64,000 bases of DNA from Devosia naphthalenivorans (GTDB lineage: Bacteria > Pseudomonadota > Alphaproteobacteria > Rhizobiales > Devosiaceae), in the NCBI RefSeq assembly GCF_003056355.1, contig NZ_PYVW01000003.1, positions 186,001 through 250,000 on the forward strand. Reading direction: 5' to 3'. The position numbers and the translations under genes are program-made. Of the stretch, positions 40,022 to 49,797 are shown piece by piece. The first letter of the stretch is position 1, and each line of letters opens with the position of its first letter. The notes under the pieces were generated by a model, which saw nothing but the letters and a program-made list of their open reading frames with translations, was not told the DNA's origin and made no database searches.

Positions 40022-41941
40022 ATGGAAAGTATCAGCCGCAGGGCTTTTATCGTCGCCAGTTCAGCCTTTGCAGGCGCGCTGGCCATGCCAACCTGGCTTC
40101 AGGCTCAGGAGTCAGCCTTTCTCAAATCGCAGGTCGACGCGGGTGAGCTGCCCCCTGTCGCAGACAGGTTACCTACCAATCCGCTGGTGATCACGCCTCT
40201 GGAGCGTCCTGGGCAGCAGGGCGGCGACTGGAACCATGCGCTGGTGGGCGGCGGCTCGCTTTCGATGCTGGTGCGCTATCAGGGTTATGAGCCGTTGGTC
40301 CGATTCGATCCCGAGTGGTCGGGCCTGGTGGAAAACGCCGCCGAATCCTGGTCGGTCAATCCGGAAGCCACCGAATACACCTTCACCCTGCGCAAGGGCC
40401 ACAAATGGTCCGATGGACATCCCTTCACCACGGCCGACGTTCAGTTCTGGTACGACGCCTACTTCATGGATGAGGAGACCTCGCTGGGCGGCAATGCCTG
40501 GTGGCGGGTCGATGGCGAGCCGGCCAAGCTCGAAGTCGTGGACGAGCAGACCTTCAAGGTCATCTTCCCCGGCCCCAACGGCTTCTTTGTGCAGCAGCTC
40601 GCTTGGGCCCAGCAGGACCAGATGACCCGCACGCCCAAGCACTATCTCGAGCAGTTCCATCTCCGCTACAATCCCGAGGCCGAGGCCCTTGCCAAGGCGG
40701 AGGGCCTTGAAAGCTGGATCGCCCTGTTCCAGCGCGAGATCGGCATGCTGGATGACAACACGTTCTTCCAGAACGGCAACCGTCCAACGCTCAATGCCTG
40801 GCTGTTCGAGAGCGCACCCGGCTCAAGCACCGAGCAGGCAATCGCCACGCGCAACCCCTACTATTTCAAGGTTGATACCGAGGGCACCCAACTTCCCTAT
40901 TTCGATCGCATCGTCTACCAGATGGTGGCCGACCCAGAAGTGCTGCTGCTCAAGACGCTGCAGGGCGAAATCGACATCATGGACCAATATATCGCCACCC
41001 CGGCCAACAAGCCGGTGCTGTTCGATGGGCAGGAATCCGGGGATTATCACTTCTATACCCTCAAGGAGACGGCGGCCAACGTGATGGCCTTCCAGCTCAA
41101 TCTGAACCATGAGGATCCGGCCAAGAACGAGCTGTTCAACACCATCGAGTTCCGGCAGGCGCTCTCCCTTTCGATCGATCGGCAGGCACTGATCGATGCG
41201 GTGTTCGTGGGCCAGGGCTCGCCGGCCCAGCCTTCAATGCGGGAAGATGATCCGCTCTACAATGAGCAATTGGCCAAGCAATTCACCGAGTACGACCCGG
41301 CCAAGGCCAACGAGATGCTCGACGCGATCATCCCCGACAAGGATGGCGAAGGCTATCGCTTGGATTCCGAGGGCCGTCGCGTTTCGATCATCTTCGAGAT
41401 CGACCAGACGCGCACCACCTTCCTCGACATGTTCGAACTGGCCATTCCCATGTTCCAGGCTGTCGGTATCGATGCGCAGATGCGCACCATGGACCGCTCT
41501 CTCTGGGAAGAACGTGTGCGCCGCGGCCGTGCATATGACGCAACCGCGCACCAGTTCGGCGCCAACTCCGGCATCGCGGCGATGCTCGACGCCCGCTTCT
41601 ACGTGCCGATCAACAACAACTGCTTCTATGCACCCGGCTGGTCGCTTTACTACACCCAGCCCGACAACGAAGCAGCCATCGAGCCACCAGAGGCAGTAAA
41701 GGCGCAGCAGGATCTTTATCGCACGCTGGTCGCCACAGCCGAACCGGCCAAGCAGAACGAGTTGATGGCGCAGGTGCTGCAGAACGCGGCCGATCTGTTC
41801 TTCACCTTCGGCGTGAGTCTGCCAGCCGATGGCTATGGCATCGTCAAGAACGATGTCGTCAACCTGCCGGAGACCATGCCGAACTCGTTTGGCTGGCCAA
41901 CGCCCGGCCCAGCGCGACCCGAGCAGTTCTTCAAGGCCTGA
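40022..41941 (+). CDS. Opp/Dpp-type ABC transporter substrate-binding protein (family 5)
   Basis: A 639-residue periplasmic receptor, first gene of the operon. The N-terminus SRRAFIVASSAFAGALAMP with twin arginines suggests Tat export. The family-5 landmarks are WSVNPEATEYTFTLRKGHKWSDGHPFTTADV and the late EFRQALSLSIDRQALIDAVF. Although the fold is that of peptide receptors, several rhizobial family-5 systems carry oligosaccharides (for example alpha-galactosides by AgpA). The neighbouring glycoside hydrolases argue for an oligosaccharide here. Confidence 0.9.
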   Translation: MESISRRAFIVASSAFAGALAMPTWLQAQESAFLKSQVDAGELPPVADRLPTNPLVITPLERPGQQGGDWNHALVGGGSLSMLVRYQGYEPLVRFDPEWSGLVENAAESWSVNPEATEYTFTLRKGHKWSDGHPFTTADVQFWYDAYFMDEETSLGGNAWWRVDGEPAKLEVVDEQTFKVIFPGPNGFFVQQLAWAQQDQMTRTPKHYLEQFHLRYNPEAEALAKAEGLESWIALFQREIGMLDDNTFFQNGNRPTLNAWLFESAPGSSTEQAIATRNPYYFKVDTEGTQLPYFDRIVYQMVADPEVLLLKTLQGEIDIMDQYIATPANKPVLFDGQESGDYHFYTLKETAANVMAFQLNLNHEDPAKNELFNTIEFRQALSLSIDRQALIDAVFVGQGSPAQPSMREDDPLYNEQLAKQFTEYDPAKANEMLDAIIPDKDGEGYRLDSEGRRVSIIFEIDQTRTTFLDMFELAIPMFQAVGIDAQMRTMDRSLWEERVRRGRAYDATAHQFGANSGIAAMLDARFYVPINNNCFYAPGWSLYYTQPDNEAAIEPPEAVKAQQDLYRTLVATAEPAKQNELMAQVLQNAADLFFTFGVSLPADGYGIVKNDVVNLPETMPNSFGWPTPGPARPEQFFKA

Positions 41942-41966
41942 TCGGCGCTTCCATCATCAATCGCCA

Positions 41967-41990
41967 CGCCGGTTCTTCCCAGGACCGGCG
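41967..41990 (+). promoter_or_regulatory. Hairpin between the binding-protein gene and the next operon gene
   Basis: CGCCGGT and ACCGGCG form a perfect 7-bp stem around a 10-base loop, with no T-run after it. Same position relative to its binding-protein gene as the hairpins at 29299, 60190 and 25433. Confidence 0.5.
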
Positions 41991-42024
41991 AGGGCTCTCC
42001 CTTACCCTTTATCCGGGACCAGAC

Positions 42025-44133
42025 ATGCTCGACTCCAAGGCGCAATCCACCGACCACCTTCGTACACCCGACTGGTACAAGTCGGCCACGCGCTGGACCC
42101 AGCTGACCCTGGCCGAGGACGATCCCGTCAAGTACGACCCGGCGGTATGGTTCGACATATTCAAGCGGACACGCTCTAATGCCACCTGCATCAGCGCGGG
42201 CGGTTATGTCGCCTATTATCCGTCCAAGGTGCCGCTACACTACGTTTCCAAATTCATCGGCGACAGCGATCCATTTGGTGACCTCGTAGCCGGCGCCCGC
42301 AAGCTCGGCATGCATGTGATGGCGCGCGTCGACCCCCACGCCATCCACCAGGATGCCGCCGATGCGCATCCCGAATGGATCGCCGTCGACAAGCAGGGCA
42401 ACAAGCGCCGCCACTGGGCCTTCCCGGAAGTTTGGATCACCTGCGCTTATTCGGACTACAACTTCAAGTTCATGCCCGAAGTGCTCAAGGAGATCACCGC
42501 CAACTACGACATCGACGCCATTTTTGCCAACCGCTGGCAGGGCCATGGTGTGTGCTATTGCGATAGCTGCAAGACCAATTTCCGTGCTGCGTCCGGTCAC
42601 GAATTGCCGATGGACGAGAGCTTGGACAACCCTGCATGGCTCGCCTGGACGGCGTGGCGCCGCGGTGTGCTGAGCCGACTGGTCGTGGAATGGGACGAGG
42701 TGATGAAGGTGATCAAGCCGCACACCAGCTTCATTCCCAACATGGGCTCGGTGTCGCTGACCGAATTCGATCTCGACATCATCGAGCGCTATTGCCCATT
42801 CCTGTGCGTCGACGACCAAGGTCGTCGTGGCACTGAGCCGGTGTGGATGAGTGGCCGCAACGGCAAGCGCATGCGCGCCACATTCCGTGAGCGGCCCGCC
42901 ATTCTCATCACCTCTATCGGGCCGGAAGAAGAATATCGCTGGAAGGACTCGGTCACCTCTGGTGCCGAAATCCAGGCATGGATCGACGATGGCACCACGC
43001 AGGGATTGCTGCCCTGGTTCACCAAATTCAACGGCGTTGTGCCCGATACCCGCTGGATTGAGCCTGTCGCCGACAGTTTCGGGCTGCATGCCGATCTTGA
43101 ACCGATCCTGAGCCGCATGACGCCAACGGCGGAGATCGCGATCCTTGATCCTGCGACCACCCTTCGCCACCATGGGCAGGGGAGCAAGCGCCAGGCGGAG
43201 GCCGATGATCTGGGTTTCTATATGGCTCTGGTCGAAGCCAAGATTCCCTTCGAAATGGCCTCCGACCAAGCCATGTCGGCGGCGCAGCTCGATCGCTTTA
43301 AGGTCATCATCCTTGCGAACTCCACCTGCCTTTCCGACGAGCAAATCACGGCTCTGGAAGAGTATGTAGCACGCGGCGGTTCGGTGGTTGCGGCGCACGA
43401 GACTTCCACCCGCACGGCGGACAACAAACCGCGCAACGCCATTGCCCTGGGCAAGCTGCTGGGCGTGACCATGACCAAGCCCGCGCGCGGTCCGGTCAAG
43501 AACACCTATGTCGCGATCAACGGATCGCACCCGATCTCGGAAGGTTTTGACGGCGCCAACCGTATCATGGGTGGCACCAGGCTTCTGGCGGTGGATACGA
43601 TTGCCGACGCCGTCCAGCCTTTCCTGTTTGTGCCTGATTTCCCCGACCTGCCGATGGAGGAAGTCTATCCACGCGAAGAACCGAAGGGGGCCGCTGTCGT
43701 CACGCGCGAGCATGCCTCGGGCGGGCGGACTGTCTACATTCCCTGGAATATCGGGGGCATCCTTTGGGAGGTGCTGGCGGCCGACCATTCCCGCCTGATC
43801 GGCAATGTAGTGCGCTGGGCTTTGAGCAAGCGCCCGGATGTGGAGATCAGGGGACGCTCGGTGCTCGATCTTTGTGTGCGTGAAGACGCAAGCGGGCTTG
43901 CGATCATCCTCAACAATCTCTCCAATCCCATGATGATGAAGGGGCCGATCCGCGAGGTCTATCCCGTTGGCCGGCAGGAGGTTTCCATCGCTATTCCGCA
44001 AGGCAAGCAGTTCGGTCAGGCCGAATTGCTGGTAGGCGGCGGCGCGGTGGAGAGCACTGTTGCCGACGGCCGCGTGAACGTGGTGGTGCCGTCCATCGAC
44101 ACGATCGAAGTCATACACGTCACCTGGGCTTAG
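42025..44133 (+). CDS. GHL6/GH42M-type glycoside-hydrolase-like protein
   Basis: A 702-residue cytoplasmic protein with no signal peptide. The N-terminal 350 residues look like a hypothetical glycosyl-hydrolase barrel of the GHL6 type (RTRSNATCISAGGYVAYYPS, ARVDPHAIHQDAADAHPEW, VWITCAYSDYNFKFMPEVLKEI, DAIFANRWQGHGVCYCDSCK). It continues into a beta-galactosidase trimerisation-like Rossmann domain (VIILANSTCLSDEQITALEEYVARGGSVVAAHET, residues about 425-470 onward) and a C-terminal beta domain. The CYCDSCK cysteine pair follows the family. Substrate unknown; it stands between importer genes, so it probably processes the imported glycoside. Confidence 0.8.
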   Translation: MLDSKAQSTDHLRTPDWYKSATRWTQLTLAEDDPVKYDPAVWFDIFKRTRSNATCISAGGYVAYYPSKVPLHYVSKFIGDSDPFGDLVAGARKLGMHVMARVDPHAIHQDAADAHPEWIAVDKQGNKRRHWAFPEVWITCAYSDYNFKFMPEVLKEITANYDIDAIFANRWQGHGVCYCDSCKTNFRAASGHELPMDESLDNPAWLAWTAWRRGVLSRLVVEWDEVMKVIKPHTSFIPNMGSVSLTEFDLDIIERYCPFLCVDDQGRRGTEPVWMSGRNGKRMRATFRERPAILITSIGPEEEYRWKDSVTSGAEIQAWIDDGTTQGLLPWFTKFNGVVPDTRWIEPVADSFGLHADLEPILSRMTPTAEIAILDPATTLRHHGQGSKRQAEADDLGFYMALVEAKIPFEMASDQAMSAAQLDRFKVIILANSTCLSDEQITALEEYVARGGSVVAAHETSTRTADNKPRNAIALGKLLGVTMTKPARGPVKNTYVAINGSHPISEGFDGANRIMGGTRLLAVDTIADAVQPFLFVPDFPDLPMEEVYPREEPKGAAVVTREHASGGRTVYIPWNIGGILWEVLAADHSRLIGNVVRWALSKRPDVEIRGRSVLDLCVREDASGLAIILNNLSNPMMMKGPIREVYPVGRQEVSIAIPQGKQFGQAELLVGGGAVESTVADGRVNVVVPSIDTIEVIHVTWA

Positions 44134-44144
44134 GCGAGTTTGTC

Positions 44145-45131
44145 ATGCTGAACTACGTGATCAAGCGGCTGATCTACATGATCCCGACACTGTTCGGCAT
44201 GTCGCTTATCGCCTTCATGATCATCCAGTTGCCGCCGGGCGACTACGTTACCTCGATGCTGGCCACCATGGCCGACAGCGGGCAAAACGTCGATCCGGAG
44301 CAGTTGGAAGCGCTGCGCCGCAGCTATGGCTTCGATGATCCGATCTGGTTGCAATATTGGAAGTGGATCACCGGCATCCTGTTCCGCGGAGACTTCGGCT
44401 ATTCCTTCGAATGGAACCGGCCGGTGGCCGATTTGATCTGGGAGCGCATGGGTTCCACTCTTGCCCTTTCGCTGGCCTCACTGCTGTTCGTCTGGGCGGT
44501 GTCGCTGCCCATCGGCATCTATTCGGCCATGCGCCGCCATTCGGTGGGGGACTACGGCTTTACGTTGCTGGGCTTCATTGGCCTCGCCATTCCCAATTTC
44601 ATCATGGCGCTTACGCTGATGTATTTCAGCTACCGCTATTTCGGCCAAAGCGTGGGCGGGCTGTTCTCGCCTGAATATGTCGAGGCACCCTGGAGCTGGG
44701 GCAAATTCGTGGACCTGCTGGCGCACCTCTGGATCCCGATCATCGTCATCGGCACCAATGGCACCGCGGCGCTCATCCGCATCCTGCGCGCCAATCTCAC
44801 GGATGAACTGAGCAAACCCTATGTCATCACGGCCAAGGCGAAGGGCCTGCCCGAATATCGAGCCGTGGTGAAGTATCCGGTCCGCATCGCGCTCAACCCG
44901 TTCGTCTCAGCCATCGGCTGGGTGCTGCCCGAACTCATCTCCGGCGTGACCATCACGGCCATCGTCCTCAACCTGCCCACGGCCGGCCCGCTGCTGCTGC
45001 GGGCGCTGATCAGCCAGGACATGTATCTGGCGGGCAGCTTCATCCTCCTCATGGGCGTGCTGACGCTGGTCGGCATGCTGATTTCGGACATCCTCTTGGC
45101 CCTTCTCGACCCCCGGATCAGGTTCAACTGA
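44145..45131 (+). CDS. Dpp/Opp-type ABC permease, DppB-like
   Basis: A 328-residue inner-membrane permease with six helices. It begins MLNYVIKRLIYMIPTLFGMSLIAFMI, typical of DppB/OppB, and has the coupling loop RILRANLTDELSKPYVITAKAKGLPE (EAA-type motif). It starts 11 bases after the previous gene, with GGCGAG upstream, and its stop overlaps the next start (TGATG). Confidence 0.93.
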   Translation: MLNYVIKRLIYMIPTLFGMSLIAFMIIQLPPGDYVTSMLATMADSGQNVDPEQLEALRRSYGFDDPIWLQYWKWITGILFRGDFGYSFEWNRPVADLIWERMGSTLALSLASLLFVWAVSLPIGIYSAMRRHSVGDYGFTLLGFIGLAIPNFIMALTLMYFSYRYFGQSVGGLFSPEYVEAPWSWGKFVDLLAHLWIPIIVIGTNGTAALIRILRANLTDELSKPYVITAKAKGLPEYRAVVKYPVRIALNPFVSAIGWVLPELISGVTITAIVLNLPTAGPLLLRALISQDMYLAGSFILLMGVLTLVGMLISDILLALLDPRIRFN

Positions 45132-46303
45132 TGCTAGAGCACACTTTTATCGACGAAGCGCCCGAAGCAGGACCCGCGGTCTCTGCCCTCAAGGCCGGCA
45201 AGCCGGTGCAAACCGCGGTGGCCGGGCCCTGGCAGTTGATGTGGGCCAAGTTTTCTCGCAACAAGGTGGCGCTCGTTGCAGGCGTTATCATCCTGATGCT
45301 TTTTCTGGTTGGTATATTTGCCGAATTTCTGGCCCCTGCCCTGCCCGAGACGGCCCGGCCACAGTTCACCAACGCTCCGCCGCAGGAACTGCGGCTCTTC
45401 ACGACCGACGCCGAGGGCAATCGACACTTCCAGTTGCACGTCACCGGCTACACCATGACGGTTGACCAGGCTTCATTGCGCAGATCCTACGCGATCGATG
45501 ACAGCCAGGTCGTGCCTGTCGGCTTTTTCGTCAGAGGTGCGCCCTACAAGCTGTGGGGCCAGTTTCCGTCCGACATCCATCTCATCGGCCCGCTCAGCCC
45601 GAACGACACCATGTACCTGATGGGCACCGACAAATTGGGCCGCGACCTGTTCAGCCGCCTTATCCACGGCACTCGCATTTCCATGTCTATCGGATTGATC
45701 GGGGTCACCATCAGCCTTTTGCTCGGCGTGGTGCTGGGTTCCATCTCCGGCTTTTATGGCGGCTGGGTCGACCTGGTTGTGCAACGCGTCATCGAGGTCA
45801 TTTCCTCGATGCCTACCATTCCGCTCTGGCTGGGACTGGCAGCGGCTATCCCGCTCACCTGGTCACCCCTGACGGTTTATTTCGTCATTACCCTCATCGT
45901 CTCGCTGTTCGGCTGGACAGGATTGGCGCGCGAAGTGCGTGGCCGGTTCTTTGCCCTACGCAGCGAAGACTTCGTTACTGCCGCGAGGCTGGACGGGTCG
46001 AGCGAGCGCCGGCTGATTTTCCGGCATATTCTCCCCTCCCTCACCAGTCACATCCTCGCGGTGGTGACCCTGGCGCTTCCGACGATGATCGTCGCCGAGA
46101 CAGCCCTGAGCTTCCTTGGCATCGGCCTCAAGGCACCGGTGGTTTCCTGGGGTGTGCTGCTGCAGGACGCGCAGAATGTGCGCACTATCGCGAACGCGCC
46201 GTGGCTGCTGATCTGGCCCTCGGCGGCCGTGGTGTTGACGGTGCTTGCCTATAACTTCCTCGGCGACGGCCTGCGCGACGCCGCCGACCCCTATGAAAGC
46301 TGA
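45131..46303 (+). CDS. Dpp/Opp-type ABC permease, DppC-like
   Basis: A 390-residue permease. After helix 1 (KVALVAGVIILMLFLVGIFAEF) there is a large periplasmic insertion of about 100 residues before GTDKLGRDLFSRLIHGTRISMSIGLIGV, longer than in E. coli DppC and seen in family-5 sugar systems. The coupling motif is REVRGRFFALRSEDFVTAARLDG. One-base stop/start overlap with the previous gene couples the two permeases. Confidence 0.93.
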   Translation: MLEHTFIDEAPEAGPAVSALKAGKPVQTAVAGPWQLMWAKFSRNKVALVAGVIILMLFLVGIFAEFLAPALPETARPQFTNAPPQELRLFTTDAEGNRHFQLHVTGYTMTVDQASLRRSYAIDDSQVVPVGFFVRGAPYKLWGQFPSDIHLIGPLSPNDTMYLMGTDKLGRDLFSRLIHGTRISMSIGLIGVTISLLLGVVLGSISGFYGGWVDLVVQRVIEVISSMPTIPLWLGLAAAIPLTWSPLTVYFVITLIVSLFGWTGLAREVRGRFFALRSEDFVTAARLDGSSERRLIFRHILPSLTSHILAVVTLALPTMIVAETALSFLGIGLKAPVVSWGVLLQDAQNVRTIANAPWLLIWPSAAVVLTVLAYNFLGDGLRDAADPYES

Positions 46304-46307
46304 CGCC

Positions 46308-48047
46308 ATGCAGATGCAAGCCGTCAAAACCGAACGCAATCAACAGGGCCAGGCCGGCGACGTCGTGCTCAAGGTCGAGAATCTGAGCCTCGACTTCCGG
46401 CTGCGTACGGAAATTCTTCACGCCGTGCGCGATGTCAACTTCGAGCTGCGCCGTGGCCAGACGCTGTGCCTTGTTGGCGAGAGCGGTTCGGGTAAGTCGG
46501 TCACCGCCCGGGCATTGCTGCGTATCCTCGATCGCAACGGGTCCATTGCTTCCGGCAGTATCCTGCTGGCCGGCAAGAATGGCGATATCGACATTGCGCC
46601 TTTGACCGAGCGCAGCCCTGAATTGCTCAAGATTCGTGGTGGGCGCATCGGGCTTATTTTTCAGGAGCCGATGAGTTCGCTTTCCCCGGTCCACACCATC
46701 GGCAGCCAGATCATCGAGGCGCTGCTTCTGCATCGGCGGATGAACAAACAACAGGCGCGCGCCGAAACAATCGAGTTGCTGCGGCAGGTGGAAATACCCA
46801 ATCCAGACAAGATGATCGATCGGTACACGTTCGAGTTTTCCGGTGGCATGCGCCAACGCGCAATGATCGCCATGGCTCTGGCGGCGGACCCGGAAATCCT
46901 GATCGCGGACGAGCCGACGACGGCGCTCGACGTGACGACGCAGGCCGAAATCCTCGACCTGATCAAGCGGCTACAGGTCAGTCGCGGCATGGCCATGCTG
47001 CTGATCACCCATGACATGGGCGTGGTTGCCGAGGTAGCAGACGCCGTCGCCGTGATGCACTATGGCCGTATCGTCGAAGCCGGCAGCACAGACGAGATCT
47101 TCCATAATCCGAAGCACGCCTATACCAAGCGCCTGCTGGGTTCGACGGTGAAACTCGAGCAGAACCCGCGCGCCAGCACCCGCGCAACGGCCCTGCCCGC
47201 GGACCGCAAGCCGGTGCTGAGCGTGCGCAATCTCAACAAGATCTATGGCGCTTCGACCTCCTGGGTTGGCGGCAATGACTTTGCCGTCAAGGCGGTCGAC
47301 GACATCAGCCTCGATCTCTATCCCGGCGAAAATCTGGGCATTGTGGGCGAAAGCGGCTCGGGCAAGACGACGCTCGGGCGGCTGATCCTGCGCACGGTGG
47401 AGCCGACATCGGGCCAGGTCACCTATTTCGGCCAGGGTGAACCGGTCGATGTGACGGGGCTCAGCAAGCGCCAGCTCAAAAACTTCCACCGTGACGTGCG
47501 ACTGGTGTTCCAGGACCCGTTTGCCTCGCTCAATCCGCGCATGACGGTCAAGGAAGTGATCGGCGATCCCTTGATTGTTTCCGGCAAGGTGCGTGGTGCG
47601 GCGCTGGAGAAGCGGGTGGGGGAATTGCTAGAACTGGTCGGGCTCGACCCGATGGTCATGGAGCGCTATCCGCATGCTTTTTCGGGTGGACAGCGGCAGC
47701 GCATCGGCATTGCCCGCGCTCTGGCACTCGACCCCAAGATCATTATTGCGGATGAAGCCACGGCGGCGCTGGACGTGTCGATCCGCGCGCAGATCCTGGA
47801 TCTGTTGCTCGACATCCAGAAGCGGCTGGATTTGAGCTTCATCTTCATCTCACACGACATTTCGGTGGTTCGTTATTTCTGCGACCGCGTCGCCGTGCTT
47901 CACCGCGGCAAGCTGGTGGAAATGGGCAGCGCCGAGCAGATTTGCACCGATCCGCAGCAGCCCTATACCAAGAGCCTGATCTCCGCCGTGCCGCATCCTG
48001 ATCCGCGTCACAAGCGGATGATGCACCGCACCCGCTTTACCGCCTGA
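46308..48047 (+). CDS. Fused DppD-DppF-type ABC ATPase
   Basis: A 579-residue protein carrying both nucleotide-binding domains that are separate DppD and DppF elsewhere. First domain: Walker A GESGSGKS, signature FSGGMRQRA, Walker B ILIADEPTTALD. Second domain, from about residue 300: Walker A GESGSGKTT, signature FSGGQRQRI, Walker B IIIADEATAALD. The D-E-A-T of the second Walker B is a mild variant of D-E-P/V. Start at the ATG at 46308, four bases after the DppC stop. Confidence 0.94.
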   Translation: MQMQAVKTERNQQGQAGDVVLKVENLSLDFRLRTEILHAVRDVNFELRRGQTLCLVGESGSGKSVTARALLRILDRNGSIASGSILLAGKNGDIDIAPLTERSPELLKIRGGRIGLIFQEPMSSLSPVHTIGSQIIEALLLHRRMNKQQARAETIELLRQVEIPNPDKMIDRYTFEFSGGMRQRAMIAMALAADPEILIADEPTTALDVTTQAEILDLIKRLQVSRGMAMLLITHDMGVVAEVADAVAVMHYGRIVEAGSTDEIFHNPKHAYTKRLLGSTVKLEQNPRASTRATALPADRKPVLSVRNLNKIYGASTSWVGGNDFAVKAVDDISLDLYPGENLGIVGESGSGKTTLGRLILRTVEPTSGQVTYFGQGEPVDVTGLSKRQLKNFHRDVRLVFQDPFASLNPRMTVKEVIGDPLIVSGKVRGAALEKRVGELLELVGLDPMVMERYPHAFSGGQRQRIGIARALALDPKIIIADEATAALDVSIRAQILDLLLDIQKRLDLSFIFISHDISVVRYFCDRVAVLHRGKLVEMGSAEQICTDPQQPYTKSLISAVPHPDPRHKRMMHRTRFTA

Positions 48048-48057
48048 GGAACTTTCA

Positions 48058-48834
48058 TTGCCCAAATTTTCTGCTAACCTCTCGTTCCTCTATGCCGAAC
48101 TGTCCTTCCTCGACCGCTTCGCCGCGGCGGCCAAGGACAGCTTCAAGGCCGTGGAATATGTCGAACCCTACCTCTTCCCGGCTGAAGAGGTCGCGGCTGC
48201 GCTCCAGACGAATGGCCTTACGCAGGCGCTGTTCAACCTGCCGCCAGGCGACTGGAGCGCTGGGGAGCGCGGTATCGGTTGCCACGCCGATCGTGTGGAG
48301 CAATTTCAAGAGGGTATCGCGACCGCCATTCGCTACGGTCAGGCGTTGGGCTGCCAGAAGATCAACTGCCTAGCGGGCATCGCCCCCGCCGGCACTTCAG
48401 CCGAAGAGCGCGACGCCGTGCTCGTCGCCAATCTCAAATACGCCGCGCCCCGCCTTGCTGATGCAGGCATCAAGCTGTTGCTAGAGCCGATTAATCTGCG
48501 CGATATGCCGGGCTTCCATGTCTCGACCACGTACCATGCCGAGCGCATCCTGGATGCGGTGGGGTCGGACAATCTGTTTATCCAGTTCGACGTCTACCAC
48601 ACCCAGGTGATGCAGGGCGATCTGGTGTCGACCTATGCCCGGCTCAAGGACCGCATCGGCCATATACAGATTGCCGACAATCCGGGCCGCAACGAGCCCG
48701 GCACCGGGGAGATCAACTACGGCTTTGTGCTCTCCGAACTCGACCGGCTTGGCTACGACGGCTGGGTTGGCTGCGAATACAAGCCCAAGGCCGGCACCAC
48801 AGCTGGCCTCGGCTGGATGAAACCCTACTTGTAA
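48058..48834 (+). CDS. hyi: Hydroxypyruvate isomerase
   Basis: Interconverts hydroxypyruvate and tartronate semialdehyde. The 258-residue TIM-barrel protein is very close to E. coli Hyi in layout: MPKFSANLSFLYAELSFLDR, NLPPGDWSAGERGI, metal ligands near LLLEPINLRDMPGFH and IQFDVYHTQ, IGHIQIADNPGRNEPGTGEINY, and the terminal VGCEYKPK with the second catalytic Glu. Start is the TTG at 48058, seven bases after GAGGA. Placed in a sugar-import operon it may instead act as a 2-oxo-tetronate isomerase (OtnI), a member of the same family. Confidence 0.9.
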   Translation: MPKFSANLSFLYAELSFLDRFAAAAKDSFKAVEYVEPYLFPAEEVAAALQTNGLTQALFNLPPGDWSAGERGIGCHADRVEQFQEGIATAIRYGQALGCQKINCLAGIAPAGTSAEERDAVLVANLKYAAPRLADAGIKLLLEPINLRDMPGFHVSTTYHAERILDAVGSDNLFIQFDVYHTQVMQGDLVSTYARLKDRIGHIQIADNPGRNEPGTGEINYGFVLSELDRLGYDGWVGCEYKPKAGTTAGLGWMKPYL

Positions 48835-48844
48835 GGAACGTCCC

Positions 48845-49720
48845 ATGAATATCGGATTTATCGGCCTGGGCCTCATGGGCCGTCCAATGGCCGCCCATTT
48901 GATTGCTGCGGGCCACAGCGTCGCGCTGCACCGGGTCAAGGAAGTCTCGCAGTTCCTGGTCGATCAGGGCGGCGTTGCGCTCGATAGCGCCCGTGCCGTT
49001 GCCGAAACCTCGGACGTCATCATCCTGATGCTGCCCGACACGCCGGACGTGGAGGCGGTGCTGTTCGGGGCCGATGGGGTTGCCGCTGGCCTGTCCGCCG
49101 GCAAGCTCGTCATCGACATGAGTTCCATCTCGCCGGTCGCCACCAAGGATTTTGCGGAGCGCATCCGCGCCTTGGGCTGCAACTATCTCGATGCACCGGT
49201 TTCGGGCGGCGAAGTGGGTGCCAAGAACGCCGCGCTCACCATCATGGTGGGTGGCGAGCAGGCAGTGTTCGACAAGGCGCTGCCCCTGTTCCAGACCATG
49301 GGCAAGAACATCACCCTGGTCGGCGGCAATGGCGATGGCCAGACCGCAAAGGTCGCCAACCAGATCATCGTCGGCCTCAACATCGAGGCGGTTGCCGAGG
49401 CGCTGTTGTTTGCCAAGCAGGCCGGCGCCGACCCTGCCAAGGTGCGCGAGGCGCTGATGGGCGGCTTTGCGGCGTCCCGGGTGCTCGAAGTGCATGGCGA
49501 GCGCATGGTCAAGCGCATCTTCGATCCCGGCTTTCGTATCCGGCTGCATCGCAAGGATCTGTCGCTGGCCATCGACGCAGCCAAGTCGCTCGATATCGCG
49601 CTGCCCAATACCAGCGCCACCCAGCAGTTGATGAATGCGGCCATCGCGCGTGGCGACGGCGACAAGGACCACTCGGCACTGATCCGCACCCTGGAGGCGC
49701 TGGCCGGCACCGAAAGCTAG
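48845..49720 (+). CDS. glxR: 2-hydroxy-3-oxopropionate (tartronate semialdehyde) reductase type beta-hydroxyacid dehydrogenase
   Basis: NAD(P)-dependent enzyme of 291 residues; GlxR/GarR reduces tartronate semialdehyde to D-glycerate. Markers: NIGFIGLGLMGRPMAAHLI (dinucleotide and family signature), DMSSISPVAT, the substrate-site DAPVSGGEVGAKNAALTIMVGG and the catalytic Lys region GQTAKVANQIIVGLNIEA. It directly follows hyi, whose product is its substrate, so the pair can take hydroxypyruvate to glycerate. Strong context, but other 3-hydroxyacid substrates are possible. Confidence 0.88.
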   Translation: MNIGFIGLGLMGRPMAAHLIAAGHSVALHRVKEVSQFLVDQGGVALDSARAVAETSDVIILMLPDTPDVEAVLFGADGVAAGLSAGKLVIDMSSISPVATKDFAERIRALGCNYLDAPVSGGEVGAKNAALTIMVGGEQAVFDKALPLFQTMGKNITLVGGNGDGQTAKVANQIIVGLNIEAVAEALLFAKQAGADPAKVREALMGGFAASRVLEVHGERMVKRIFDPGFRIRLHRKDLSLAIDAAKSLDIALPNTSATQQLMNAAIARGDGDKDHSALIRTLEALAGTES

Positions 49721-49797
49721 CCTCAGCCATCCACTACCCGAATTTTTGAGCGGCGGCTTTCCGCCGGACGATGCCACTTTGCCCAAGGAATGCTCCC

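Noticed and set aside
42235..44118. Long minus-strand open frame of 627 codons opposite the GHL6-like gene
   Set aside because: It is exactly antisense to a gene with clear domains, is rich in His/Arg/Asp as shadows of high-GC genes are, and shows no domain.
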